Shown here in pieces: positions 55,574 to 64,000 of a stretch of 64,000 nucleotides of DNA (the stretch's first letter is position 1; the number at the start of each line of letters is the position of its first letter). Source of the DNA: Halobacillus litoralis. GTDB lineage: Bacteria; Bacillota; Bacilli; Bacillales; Halobacillaceae. A program made the position numbers and the translations under genes. The stretch covers positions 1,916,001-1,980,000 of the forward strand of contig NZ_CP129016.1 in NCBI RefSeq assembly GCF_020524085.2, given 5' to 3'. The notes under the pieces were generated by a model that was not told where the DNA came from, made no database searches, and saw nothing but the letters and a program-made list of their open reading frames with translations.

Positions 55574-56977
55574 ATGCTTCATACGAAGGCCCCTCATATA
55601 GAAGAAATGGTAGGGGAAGCTCTTCAGAAAGCACATCATCTTGGGGAACCTCTGTTTATTAGTATTGTTGAACATATAGATGAACAAAATCCCTTTCAAT
55701 TTTTTGAAACGGGTCAGAATATTGATCACCATCGTTCGTTTTGGCAGAGTGCTGAAAATGATTTGACCATGGTCGGAATAGGGAAGGCCAGTCAATTGTA
55801 TGCAAAAAGCAAACAACGGTTTCGTGAAGTCCAATCCCTGTGGAATCATTTACAGGAAAATGCGATGTTGCATGATGATTATAATAAAAAAGGAACAGGA
55901 ATGGTGGCTCTTGGCGGGTTCAGTTTTGACCCTGAACAAAAAGAAGATACACCATGGGAGTCTTTTCCTGATAGTCAAATGACGATTCCTGCTTTTCTGC
56001 TTACGAAAGTAGATGGAGAAACTTATTTAACCATCAATGCCCTGATTTTTCCTGAAGATCATCAGCAGCAGATCGCTACTCAAATACAAGAACACCGTGA
56101 CTTTCTTCTTAAAGAAGGAGAGGTGGCCGGTTCGCTACCTGACATTGAGAAGACTTTTGAGGTAGCTCCTGAAGCTTGGAAAGAATCGGTTAAAAAAGCC
56201 ACAGAAGACATTACAGCAGGGTTAATGGAGAAAGTCGTCCTGGCAAGAGAGCTCCGTGTCACATTCAAAGAGGATGTGCACATCACCGCTGTTTTGAAAG
56301 CTTTGGCTGATAGTCAGCCAAACAGCTATATCTTCTGTTACGAAAGTGAAGGGGACTACTTTATTGGTGCAACCCCTGAGAGGCTTGCGAAAGTGGTAGA
56401 CAGAGAACTAGTATCCACATGTCTTGCAGGGACGGTTCCTCGTGGTAGGACCGAACAGGAGGATCTGAAGCTTGGGGAGGAATTGCTTGGAGATCCGAAA
56501 AATCGTCAAGAGCATCAATTTGTAGTGGAAATGATTAAAGAGGCGGTAGAAGCATGCAGCAGCCAAGTAGAAGTGCCAAATGGACCTGTCCTTTATCCGC
56601 TCCGGAACTTGCAGCATTTGTACACACCAGTGAAAGCTGTATTAGATCAAGGATACACATTGCTTGATGTGATTGAAAAGCTCCATCCGACTCCGGCTCT
56701 TGGTGGGATGCCTCAGCAGGTTTCCGTCGAGTATATTCGTGCACATGAAACCTTGAATAGAGGCTGGTATGCTGGACCGATTGGTTGGTTTGATGCACAG
56801 GATAACGGTGAGTTTGCTGTAGCGATTCGTTCCGCTCTCATTCAGCAAAAGGAAGCTTCATTATTCGCTGGGTGTGGAGTAGTCGAAGATTCCGACCCTG
56901 AAGCGGAATATGCTGAAACAGCTGTTAAATTGAAACCGATGATGGATGTATTGGGAGGATCTGAATGGGACATGTAG
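55574..56977 (+). CDS. menF: Isochorismate synthase MenF
   Basis: A 467-residue chorismate-binding enzyme that converts chorismate to isochorismate, the entry to menaquinone synthesis. The C-terminal domain has GATPERLAKV, HQFVVEMIKEAV, LHPTPALGGMPQ and AGCGVVEDSDPEAE. GGGAGGA precedes the ATG at 55574. The end overlaps menD by 13 bases. Confidence 0.95.
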   Translation: MLHTKAPHIEEMVGEALQKAHHLGEPLFISIVEHIDEQNPFQFFETGQNIDHHRSFWQSAENDLTMVGIGKASQLYAKSKQRFREVQSLWNHLQENAMLHDDYNKKGTGMVALGGFSFDPEQKEDTPWESFPDSQMTIPAFLLTKVDGETYLTINALIFPEDHQQQIATQIQEHRDFLLKEGEVAGSLPDIEKTFEVAPEAWKESVKKATEDITAGLMEKVVLARELRVTFKEDVHITAVLKALADSQPNSYIFCYESEGDYFIGATPERLAKVVDRELVSTCLAGTVPRGRTEQEDLKLGEELLGDPKNRQEHQFVVEMIKEAVEACSSQVEVPNGPVLYPLRNLQHLYTPVKAVLDQGYTLLDVIEKLHPTPALGGMPQQVSVEYIRAHETLNRGWYAGPIGWFDAQDNGEFAVAIRSALIQQKEASLFAGCGVVEDSDPEAEYAETAVKLKPMMDVLGGSEWDM

Positions 56978-58701
56978 AAGCTTTATCGAAATATGTCACT
57001 CATTTTGTAGACCAACTCGTGTTCTCAGGTGTCGATCATGTCGTCATATCACCAGGTTCCAGGTCTACTCCATTAGCCATGACTTTTGCTGAGCATTCCG
57101 AGGTGAATCACTGGGTTCACCTTGATGAACGCTCAGCTGCTTTTTTTGCTCTGGGGATAGCGAAGCAAGAACAAAAGCCGGTAGCGCTCGTTTGCACCTC
57201 GGGAACCGCAGCTGCGAATTATTATCCGGCTATTGTCGAGGCTTTTTATAGTCGGGTACCCCTAGTGGTGTTGACCGCTGACAGGCCGCATGAATTAAGG
57301 GAAGTCGGGGCCCCTCAAGCCATCAATCAAATACAAATGTACGGCAGTTATGTTAGATGGTATCAGGATCTTGCATTACCAGAAGAAAACAACTTTCACT
57401 ATGCGAGACAACAGGCAGCGAGAGCGATGGAAGAAGCGATTGCCGGGCAAGGTCCTGTGCATTTGAATATTCCATTTCGTGAACCATTAATTCCAGACTT
57501 CGAGTTGGCAGAGGCATGGCGCGGCGGCACCCAGCCGATTCCGAGAGCTCAGAGAGGGAAGTTAGCGATGCCTGATGATCAGGTGAAGCAATTATTTGAA
57601 CGTCTGGCTCAGGGAGAGAAGGGTTTACTGGTCGTTGGGCCACAAGCGGATTCCCGTTTAGCTGAGGCCGTCACACATCTTGCCTCCTGTCTTGGAGTTC
57701 CTGTATTTGCCGATCCTTTATCACAGCTTCGTACAGGGAGTCACGATAAAAGAAATATCATTGAAAATTATGATGCTCTGCTGAAGTCTCCCTCGATTAA
57801 AGGTCAAGTCGTGCCCGATTACATCGTACGGTTCGGAGCCATGCCTGTTTCCAAAGCATACTTAAAATGGATCAAGGAATATAAAGACCAGATCGATCAT
57901 TATGTTGTGGACGATCAACAGGAATTTCGTGAGCCTGCGGGCATTGGGGCGACATTCGTTTGGAGTGAGCCCGTAACATTATGTGAAAGCTTGGCCAGTT
58001 TTATGCCTGACGGGAATGTAGAGACATCATGGCTTTCAAGGTGGCAGCAGATGAATGTTTTAGCGAAGAATGAAATGCTGCTCGAACCAGAGCCTTCCCT
58101 CAATGAAGGTCATGCGGTCGTTTATTTGGCAGAAACGATTCCTGACCATTCAAATTTATTTGTGGGCAACAGCATGCCGATCAGGGATGTCGACAGTTTC
58201 TTCATGTCTTCACCTAAAAATGTCCAGCTGATGGCGAATAGAGGAGCAAATGGGATCGATGGTGTGGTTAGTACAGCAATCGGAACAGCAGCTACAGGCA
58301 AACACACAACGCTTCTGTTAGGGGATATTTCATTTTTCCATGATTTAAACGGACTATGGATGGCAAAGAATAAGGGGATCCCGTTGACCATCGTTGTTAT
58401 TAACAATGACGGAGGGGGGATATTTTCTTACCTGCCTCAATCCAAACATCCGGATCACTTTGAAGAGCTCTTCGGCACTCCTTTAGGTTTGGATCTCGCA
58501 CCTGTTATCAGCATGTATGGAGGCAAACACAGGCAGGTGACGACTTGGGAGTCTTATAAACGTGCCTTAGCAGAAAGTTATGCAGATCCAGGGCTGAACG
58601 TCGTCGAAGTGATGACAAGTCGTGACGACCATGTAGCGTTTCACAGAGAGCGTTGGTCGAATGTAGAAAAAGCGGTTTTGGATTGGAGCGAAAGTTTATG
58701 A
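56965..58701 (+). CDS. menD: SEPHCHC synthase MenD
   Basis: A 578-residue thiamine-diphosphate enzyme that joins isochorismate and 2-oxoglutarate to form SEPHCHC. Motifs: ISPGSRSTPLAM, CTSGTAAANYYPAIVEA, NRGANGIDGVVSTAIG and the ThDP block LLGDISFFHDLNGLW with NNDGGGIFSYLPQ. GGAGG precedes the ATG inside the end of menF; the TGA overlaps menH (ATGA). Confidence 0.96.
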   Translation: MGHVEALSKYVTHFVDQLVFSGVDHVVISPGSRSTPLAMTFAEHSEVNHWVHLDERSAAFFALGIAKQEQKPVALVCTSGTAAANYYPAIVEAFYSRVPLVVLTADRPHELREVGAPQAINQIQMYGSYVRWYQDLALPEENNFHYARQQAARAMEEAIAGQGPVHLNIPFREPLIPDFELAEAWRGGTQPIPRAQRGKLAMPDDQVKQLFERLAQGEKGLLVVGPQADSRLAEAVTHLASCLGVPVFADPLSQLRTGSHDKRNIIENYDALLKSPSIKGQVVPDYIVRFGAMPVSKAYLKWIKEYKDQIDHYVVDDQQEFREPAGIGATFVWSEPVTLCESLASFMPDGNVETSWLSRWQQMNVLAKNEMLLEPEPSLNEGHAVVYLAETIPDHSNLFVGNSMPIRDVDSFFMSSPKNVQLMANRGANGIDGVVSTAIGTAATGKHTTLLLGDISFFHDLNGLWMAKNKGIPLTIVVINNDGGGIFSYLPQSKHPDHFEELFGTPLGLDLAPVISMYGGKHRQVTTWESYKRALAESYADPGLNVVEVMTSRDDHVAFHRERWSNVEKAVLDWSESL

Positions 58702-59496
58702 AAATGAAGGTGAACGGCAGAGAATATTGGGTCGAGGAAGAGGGGGGAAGGTCAAGCTCTCCTCCTGCTCCACGGGTTTACAGGCCGAGCTTCAACTTTT
58801 GACTCCATTACTTCCCGTTTGGAAAAATCCTATCGACTAATAAAAGTGGATTTGCCCGGTCATGGAAAAACAGGATCGATTGGAAGGGTAACGATGGAAC
58901 GTTTTTGCCGGGATCTTAAAGCTTTACTGGATCAGCAGGGATTAGAAAAGGTGTCCTTGCTTGGTTATTCCTTAGGAGGAAGAACAGCTCTATCATTTGC
59001 CATGTTATACCCTGAATATGTCGATCGATTAATACTCGAAAGTGCTTCTCCAGGTTTACCGACAACCGAAGAACAGCTGTCACGACAAGCAAAAGATAAA
59101 GGTTTGTCAGAAAAATTGATGGAAGAAGGAATCGAATCGTTCGTAGACTTCTGGGAAAGTATCCCGCTTTTTGATTCACAACGAAAGCTTCCTAATGATG
59201 TGAAAAAAGCGTTGAGAGAAGTACGCCTGAGTCAGACGGCTGGAGGTCTTTCTGAATCACTTCTCGGTATGGGGACAGGCCACCAGCCCTCCTGGTGGGA
59301 TCGGTTATCTTCGCTCAAGTGCCCGGTCTTATTAGTGACAGGAGAGGAAGATACAAAGTTCCGAAGCATCAATAGGGAAATGGCTGAGCGTTGCCCACGT
59401 GCCACTCATCGGGTTGTAAAAGATGCTGGTCATACTGTCCACCTTGAGAATCCTGGGATTTTTGCTAAAATTGTAGATGGCTTCATGATAAAATGA
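58698..59496 (+). pseudogene. menH: SHCHC synthase MenH, frameshifted near the 5' end
   Basis: An alpha/beta hydrolase of 265 residues that removes pyruvate from SEPHCHC. The catalytic triad is visible: nucleophile Ser in LLGYSLGGRTAL, Asp in VTGEEDTKF and His in DAGHTVHLE. The frame breaks in G6, 58742-58747; with five G it reads VEEEGEGQALLLLHGFTGRAST and joins the long downstream frame. As given the ATG-started product ends after about 34 residues. The rest of the operon is intact, so a sequence error or a recent mutation is likely. Confidence 0.88.
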
Positions 59497-59561
59497 AAAT
59501 TGCAGGAAAGCGTTTTTCATGAGGAATTTACGAATTGAATGTAGAAAAAGGAGGAAATACT

Positions 59562-60380
59562 ATGTCTTTTGATTGGGTTAGTGAACGCGAATATGAAGAT
59601 ATTATGTACGAGAGATTTGAAGGGATTGCTAAAATTACGATCAACCGTCCGGAAGTTCGTAATGCTTTCCGTCCGCAAACGGTACATGAATTAATTGATG
59701 CTTTTGCTTATGCTCGCGATGACTCCCGAATCGGGGTTATTGTTCTTGCAGGAGCTGGCGATGATGCTTTCTGTGCTGGTGGAGACCAGAAAGTACGTGG
59801 CCATGGTGGTTATGTTGGGGATGACCATATCCCTCGTTTGAATGTACTTGATTTGCAACGTTTGATCCGTGTCATTCCAAAGCCTGTGGTAGCTATGGTT
59901 TCCGGATATGCAATCGGTGGTGGACATGTATTACATATCGTTTGTGATTTAACGATTGCTGCTGATAACGCCATCTTCGGTCAAACAGGACCAAAAGTGG
60001 GAAGCTTCGATGCTGGTTACGGTGCAGGATTGCTTGCTCGTATCGTCGGTCATAAGAAAGCCCGTGAAATTTGGTACTTGTGCCGTCAGTACTCTGCGAG
60101 AGAAGCGGAGGAAATGGGACTGGTCAACACAGTTGTACCATTGGAAGATCTTGAAGCGGAGACCGTACAATGGGGTCGTGAAATGCTTGAGAAGTCACCG
60201 ACTGCCTTGCGTTTCCTGAAGGCTTCTTTCAATGCCGATACCGACGGTTTAGCTGGTCTTCAACAAATGGGGGGAGACGCTACTTTGTTGTATTACACAA
60301 CAGAGGAAGCCAAAGAAGGGCGCGACGCCTTCAAGGAGAAGAGAAAGCCTGACTTCGATCAGTTCCCTCGTTTCCCTTGA
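59562..60380 (+). CDS. menB: 1,4-dihydroxy-2-naphthoyl-CoA synthase MenB
   Basis: A 272-residue crotonase-fold enzyme that cyclises o-succinylbenzoyl-CoA. CoA/oxyanion blocks [17 protein letters not shown] and [17 protein letters not shown], and the [14 protein letters not shown] segment with the catalytic Asp characteristic of MenB. A perfect AAAGGAGG precedes the ATG at 59562. Confidence 0.97.
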   Translation: MSFDWVSEREYEDIMYERFEGIAKITINRPEVRNAFRPQTVHELIDAFAYARDDSRIGVIVLAGAGDDAFCAGGDQKVRGHGGYVGDDHIPRLNVLDLQRLIRVIPKPVVAMVSGYAIGGGHVLHIVCDLTIAADNAIFGQTGPKVGSFDAGYGAGLLARIVGHKKAREIWYLCRQYSAREAEEMGLVNTVVPLEDLEAETVQWGREMLEKSPTALRFLKASFNADTDGLAGLQQMGGDATLLYYTTEEAKEGRDAFKEKRKPDFDQFPRFP

Positions 60381-60407
60381 TTCGACTCTATATATGAAAC
60401 CACGTGT

Positions 60408-60440
60408 GAAGGGGCATCCTGTAGAAAGGATTGCCCCTTT
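60408..60440 (+). terminator. Hairpin between menB and menE
   Basis: AAGGGGCATCCT pairs with AGGATTGCCCCTT (one bulge) and TTTGTGGTTT follows. Inside an operon it may partly reduce menE-menC transcription. Confidence 0.6.
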
Positions 60441-60488
60441 TGTGGTTTGAGCGGAAGTATAAAAGAACTGAGTAAAGGAAGGGTTGAA

Positions 60489-61952
60489 ATGGGCGAACGT
60501 ATTCCACATTGGTTAGATAAACAGGCATCACTAAACCCACAGCGTACAGCGATTGAAACATCAGACGGGAGGAACATTAGTTTTTCTGAATTAAGGGAAA
60601 AAAGCCGTAGGATGGCCGGTGAGCTTATGAAAAACGGGGTGAAGCAGGATGACCACATAGCCCTAATAGCGAGCAATAGTACGCTGTACACGGTTTTCAT
60701 ACACGCGGTAAGCTATGTTGGAGCGGTAGCTGTTCTGTTGAACACGAGGCTGACTGCAGCCGAAATTACGTACCAGCTTACGGATGCGCATGTTTCACAT
60801 TTATTTTCTGATGATCACCACGTGCCAGTTGCTGCCGAATCGGTAACAGAGATGAACCTTGAGGTGCATAGACTTGAACATCTGAAAATGGAGAAAGGAG
60901 TCCCCCATGAACTTCAAACGGACCTCGATCTCGATGACGTTTATACGATGATGTACACATCCGGGACGACAGGGAACCCGAAAGCCGTGATGCATACGTA
61001 TGGAAACCATTGGCACAGTGCGGTCGCTTCTGCCTTGAATTTAGGAACAGGAGAAAAGGACAAGTGGTTGAATTGTTTGCCTTTGTTCCATGTTGGTGGC
61101 TTTTCAATCCTAATGAAGAGTGTCGTTTATGGTATGCCGGTCATGCTTTTTGAAAAGTTCGATGCATGCAAGGTTCACGAAGCTGTTATGGAAAAAGGGG
61201 TTACTCATGTATCCGTGGTGACGGTTATGCTGCAGAGGCTAATCGAGATGCTTGATGATGGTACGTATCCAGACGACTTCCGCTGCATGCTTCTTGGTGG
61301 GGGACCTGTTCCTGAAGTATTACTCGAAAAGGCATCAGTAAAAGGAATACCTGTTTTCCAAACATATGGAATGACAGAGACTTCCTCCCAAATCGCCACA
61401 CTCAGTCCAGAATTCGCTTTCTCAAAACTTGGTTCAGCAGGTAAGGCTTTAAGCTCTGCGCATCTTTATATAGACTGCAATGAAAGAGGCGAGGTTGGCG
61501 AAATTATCGTTCGTGGTCCGATGGTGTCAAAGGGATATTACAATCGGGAGAAAAGAGAAAACGCGTATTTGCGGACAGGGGACCTCGGATTTGAAGATGA
61601 AGATGGATTTTTGTTTGTCGTAGACCGGGTGAAGGATGTGATCATTTCAGGAGGAGAAAACATTTATCCTGCAGAAGTGGAGAGCGTGTTATCATCCATG
61701 CCAGGAGTACGGGAAGCAGGTGTGGCCGGTCGTCCTGATGAACATTGGGGAGAAGTTCCTGCAGCGTATATAGTGACTGAAGATGGGTCCAGTCTGACTG
61801 ACGAAGAAGTGCTGAACTGGTGCAGGAAGCGTTTGGCGAAATATAAATGTCCGAAAGAGGTTCATTGGATCGATGAACTACCGAGAAATGCCTCGAACAA
61901 ACTATTGCGTAGAGATTTGTCATCCTGCCTCAAGCAAGGGGGAGACGAATGA
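60489..61952 (+). CDS. menE: O-succinylbenzoate-CoA ligase MenE
   Basis: A 487-residue ANL-superfamily enzyme that activates o-succinylbenzoate with ATP and CoA. Motifs: TMMYTSGTTGNPKAVMHTYG, YGMTETSSQ, LRTGDLGFEDEDG and PRNASNKLLRRDL with the catalytic Lys. The ATG at 60489 follows GGAAGGG. Stop overlaps menC (ATGA). Confidence 0.95.
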   Translation: MGERIPHWLDKQASLNPQRTAIETSDGRNISFSELREKSRRMAGELMKNGVKQDDHIALIASNSTLYTVFIHAVSYVGAVAVLLNTRLTAAEITYQLTDAHVSHLFSDDHHVPVAAESVTEMNLEVHRLEHLKMEKGVPHELQTDLDLDDVYTMMYTSGTTGNPKAVMHTYGNHWHSAVASALNLGTGEKDKWLNCLPLFHVGGFSILMKSVVYGMPVMLFEKFDACKVHEAVMEKGVTHVSVVTVMLQRLIEMLDDGTYPDDFRCMLLGGGPVPEVLLEKASVKGIPVFQTYGMTETSSQIATLSPEFAFSKLGSAGKALSSAHLYIDCNERGEVGEIIVRGPMVSKGYYNREKRENAYLRTGDLGFEDEDGFLFVVDRVKDVIISGGENIYPAEVESVLSSMPGVREAGVAGRPDEHWGEVPAAYIVTEDGSSLTDEEVLNWCRKRLAKYKCPKEVHWIDELPRNASNKLLRRDLSSCLKQGGDE

Positions 61953-63046
61953 GAATCCAGTCCGTCCGTTTAAGGAAAGTCTCCATGCCATTAAAAGCTC
62001 CGTTCGTTACTCACCAGGCTGAATTGAAAGAGCGTCCTCTTATTATTGTAGAAGTAAGAGATGATGCAGGTTGTATAGGTTATGGCGAGGTGACGGCATT
62101 TCCTACCCCTTTTTACACCTATGAAACGTTAGGTACTGCTTGGAATATTTTAGAAAATCATCTGATTCCGTCCCTTTTGAAAAATGGAGCGGAACACCCT
62201 TCTGATGTGGCAGAACAAAATGGGGGAGTGCAGGGTCATCCGATGGCAAAAGCGGGTCTGGAAGCAGCGCTATGGGATTTGTATGGAAAGCAAACAGGCA
62301 GAAGCCTTGCCGATCTCCTGGGAGGTATCCGTTCATCAGTAAGCGCGGGGGCGGTGATCAGCCTAGGAGATTCGTTAGAAAAAGATGTATCCAGGTTGAA
62401 GGAAGAAAGTTTTCAAAGATATAAATTGAAAGTGGTTAAAGGAAAAGAAAAGGAAGCGATCGAAACCATCCAAGAAATCGACCCGTCCCTTCCGATCATG
62501 ATCGATGCGAATGGTCAATACAATGCAGAGGATATAAGCCATTTACGTTCATTGGATGATTACGGGTTAACAATGATTGAGCAGCCTTTTCCAGGAGGGG
62601 ACTTTTATTGGCATAAAAAGTTGCAAAAGGAAATGAAGACCCCGATTTGTTTGGATGAATCGATCATGTCTTTACACGATGCCATCCAAGCGGTTGAACT
62701 GGGAAGTTGTCAAATCATTAACATAAAAATCAGTCGTGTCGGTGGATTAACCGCAGCGATTCAAATTCATGACTTCTGTCAATCGCGTGGGGTTCCTGTG
62801 TGGTGCGGAGGGATGGTGGAATCTGGGATATCCAAAGCGCATAATCTTGCGTTAGCATCCCTGCCAAATTTCACGATTCCAGGTGATTTGTCCGGTTCTA
62901 CAAGGTATTTTTATAAAGATCTTGTACACCCTGAGATTGTTATGCGTAAAGGTACCATTGAGGTTCCTGCGAAAGCGGGAATGGGTATGGAAGTGGATGA
63001 AGAATATTTGGATGAAGTAACACTCGTTTACAAGACCTTTTCCTGA
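61949..63046 (+). CDS. menC: O-succinylbenzoate synthase MenC
   Basis: A 365-residue enolase-superfamily enzyme that dehydrates SHCHC to o-succinylbenzoate. Acid/base Lys in YKLKVVKGKE; metal ligands in MIDANGQY, MIEQPFPGG and CLDESIMS; second Lys in NIKISRVGGL. It belongs to the OSBS/NSAR branch, which may also racemise N-acylamino acids; the operon context favours MenC. Completes the menFDHBEC set. Confidence 0.95.
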   Translation: MRIQSVRLRKVSMPLKAPFVTHQAELKERPLIIVEVRDDAGCIGYGEVTAFPTPFYTYETLGTAWNILENHLIPSLLKNGAEHPSDVAEQNGGVQGHPMAKAGLEAALWDLYGKQTGRSLADLLGGIRSSVSAGAVISLGDSLEKDVSRLKEESFQRYKLKVVKGKEKEAIETIQEIDPSLPIMIDANGQYNAEDISHLRSLDDYGLTMIEQPFPGGDFYWHKKLQKEMKTPICLDESIMSLHDAIQAVELGSCQIINIKISRVGGLTAAIQIHDFCQSRGVPVWCGGMVESGISKAHNLALASLPNFTIPGDLSGSTRYFYKDLVHPEIVMRKGTIEVPAKAGMGMEVDEEYLDEVTLVYKTFS

Positions 63047-63107
63047 ATCATCAATCTGTAATAGGTTTCCCCTCCGTGGTTCACACTAGAGAAGAGGAGG
63101 GCGAATG

Positions 63108-63419
63108 ATGGATAAGGATAAGTATTATATCAACATGGGAACAAGGGAAATTTCTTTAAACCACGATGCAAACAATGATGATTTCACGATTTATGCAACG
63201 GAAGAGGAAGTAAAAGCGCTAAGAGAAGTATTTGATGAGATTTATAATGCAGATGAAGAGTCTTTCTGGCGGTCCCACGTTCCGTATAATCCCTATCATA
63301 ACGATCAGGCGAACGATGAAGTGGATCTTGGTATGAAAAAAGCGTTTCAAAAGATTTACGACCTTGGAGATGAAGCGACTAAACATCATATCAGTGAGAT
63401 GGGTGTATTGAATGAATAA
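63108..63419 (+). CDS. Small conserved hypothetical protein, 103 residues
   Basis: An acidic 103-residue protein (KYYINMGTREISLNHDANND, FTIYATEEEVKALREVFDEI, FWRSHVPYNPYHND). It looks like a conserved bacillar family but no function is recognised. GGAGG is four bases from the ATG at 63105 and seven bases from the ATG at 63108, which is preferred. It lies 60 bases after menC. Confidence 0.7.
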   Translation: MDKDKYYINMGTREISLNHDANNDDFTIYATEEEVKALREVFDEIYNADEESFWRSHVPYNPYHNDQANDEVDLGMKKAFQKIYDLGDEATKHHISEMGVLNE

Positions 63420-63595
63420 TCGAACCGCTTCTTAAAAAGAAGCGGTTTTCTATGCTTCATTAGAATATCACCAGGCATATCTTCCATTTTCTCTGCTTGA
63501 TTAAGAATGTCCTTAGGTACGACAATCTCTTTAATTTCGTTAAAACGTCTGAATTCACTGTATATGGATTGATTTACCTCAATTTGTTCCCCCAT
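63386..63595 (-). CDS. Small hypothetical ORF, boundaries uncertain
   Basis: A 69-codon frame (GEQIEVNQSIYSEFRRFNEI, VVPKDILNQAEKMEDMPGDI). TTGAGGATC lies before the ATG at 63595. Its 3' end runs through a terminator and overlaps the convergent gene, so the true end may differ. Removing one G from G5 near 63591-63595 would join it to an upstream MKLEIEDHG segment. Composition is protein-like; family unknown. Confidence 0.4.
   Translation of the reverse strand: MGEQIEVNQSIYSEFRRFNEIKEIVVPKDILNQAEKMEDMPGDILMKHRKPLLFKKRFDYSFNTPISLI
63422..63453. terminator. Terminator between convergent small genes
   Basis: AACCGCTTCTT pairs with AAGAAGCGGTT and TTCTATG follows. Confidence 0.78.
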
Positions 63596-63882
63596 GATCC
63601 TCAATTTCAAGTTTCATATCCATACGGAACATTCGGGGTTCGTATGCATCTTAATCGTCGCTACATAGGTTCGCTGAGCCATTATTGTTCTATTCACTTT
63701 TTTGCTTTCTTTCTTGTAGATGATAAGAATCGAACGTTTCATGTTTGTGGGTGTTTTTACAATTTTTTCAGAAAAGCGGGAAGTTTGTCTGCTGACCGGT
63801 TTGTATTTAGCGTGGCTTGTGGTACGATTTAAACAGGTGAAAGACAGAACGTATATCAAGGATTAAAGGCAGTTGAGCAGAC

Positions 63883-64000
63883 ATGAAAACATTTTATGAT
63901 TATTACCACAACCCTGTCCGGTTATCTTTTGAGGATCATCCTTTTTCCGAGACACCGAAACATGTGTGGGTGATATGCCGATACAAGGATCAATGGCTGC
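63883..64000 (+). CDS. ytkD: Nucleoside triphosphatase YtkD (Nudix), 5' part
   Basis: The first 39 residues are visible (MKTFYDYYHNPVRLSFEDHP, then KHVWVICRYKDQW) before the right edge. The pattern matches the N-terminus of bacillar YtkD, a MutT-like Nudix enzyme that hydrolyses 8-oxo-dGTP to limit mutation. The Nudix box itself lies outside the window, so the call rests on N-terminal resemblance. Confidence 0.72.
   Translation, partial: MKTFYDYYHNPVRLSFEDHPFSETPKHVWVICRYKDQWL

Noticed and set aside
63614..63859. 81-codon reverse-strand frame near the right end
   Set aside because: Low-complexity start, no ribosome site and no family resemblance; the region before ytkD is treated as non-coding apart from the small uncertain ORF at 63386-63595.

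Overview
The window reads as a chromosome segment of a low-GC Gram-positive endospore former of the family Bacillaceae, most like the moderately halophilic Halobacillus/Pontibacillus group. The evidence is gene order that follows the Bacillus subtilis yus-yur-yun-yut-yum-yui-yug-men-ytk region, sporulation genes (lytH, yunB, yutC-type lipoprotein, kapB), bacillus-type riboswitches and rather acidic proteins. The genus is inferred from overall appearance, not from a marker gene. No rRNA, tRNA, prophage, insertion sequence with a transposase, or CRISPR array was seen.

Layout. 1-8.5 kb: end of the fatty-acid beta-oxidation operon (fadA end, fadE), yusI, gcvH, yusF, yusE, a divergent TlpA-like thiol protein, two SAM-I riboswitches in tandem, then the methionine importer metN-metP-metQ and an AhpD-like gene. 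9-14.3 kb: the complete sufCDSUB iron-sulfur assembly operon. 15-33 kb: TauE-type exporter, yunD-like nucleotidase, a split HD-GYP gene, yunB, a lysine riboswitch driving an NhaC-type transporter, an NSS transporter with its 33-residue MetS-type subunit, lytH, yutC, yutD, yutE, yutF, an unrecognised membrane protein, a broken pgpA-like gene, a 2-hydroxyacid dehydrogenase, yutI, yuzD, yuzB and yutM. 33-44 kb: yumC, yumB behind a Rex-like operator, yuiB-yuiC-yuiD, pepA, deoD, kapB, a Cu/Zn-SOD lipoprotein, patB and an Xre regulator. 44-53 kb: yugI, yuzA, yugJ, pgi, yugN, yugO, a thioredoxin-like protein, an M42 peptidase and an FMN riboswitch with ribU. 53-64 kb: a DksA-like protein, menI, menA, the menFDHBEC menaquinone operon, two small genes and the start of ytkD.

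How the genes fit together. Methionine and sulfur supply (metNPQ, the NSS/MetS pair, patB C-S lyase, sufS) sits beside Fe-S assembly (suf operon, yutI, yutM) and respiratory redox functions (yumB, yumC, the whole menaquinone pathway). Metabolite control is by RNA (two SAM, one lysine, one FMN riboswitch), and Rex-like and CcpA-like DNA operators are visible.

Odd features. (1) A GC-rich intergenic repeat family recurs seven times, four times as a roughly 550 bp inverted pair with short terminal inverted repeats. (2) Five genes carry six +1 shifts, all consistent with one extra base in a homopolymer (nhaC-like, NSS transporter, pepA twice, xre, menH), and three genes carry in-frame stops, each explicable by a single G-to-T change. 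So many lesions in core genes point to sequence error as the first explanation, with real decay as the alternative. (3) The upstream SAM riboswitch has its own promoter and terminator but no gene of its own.
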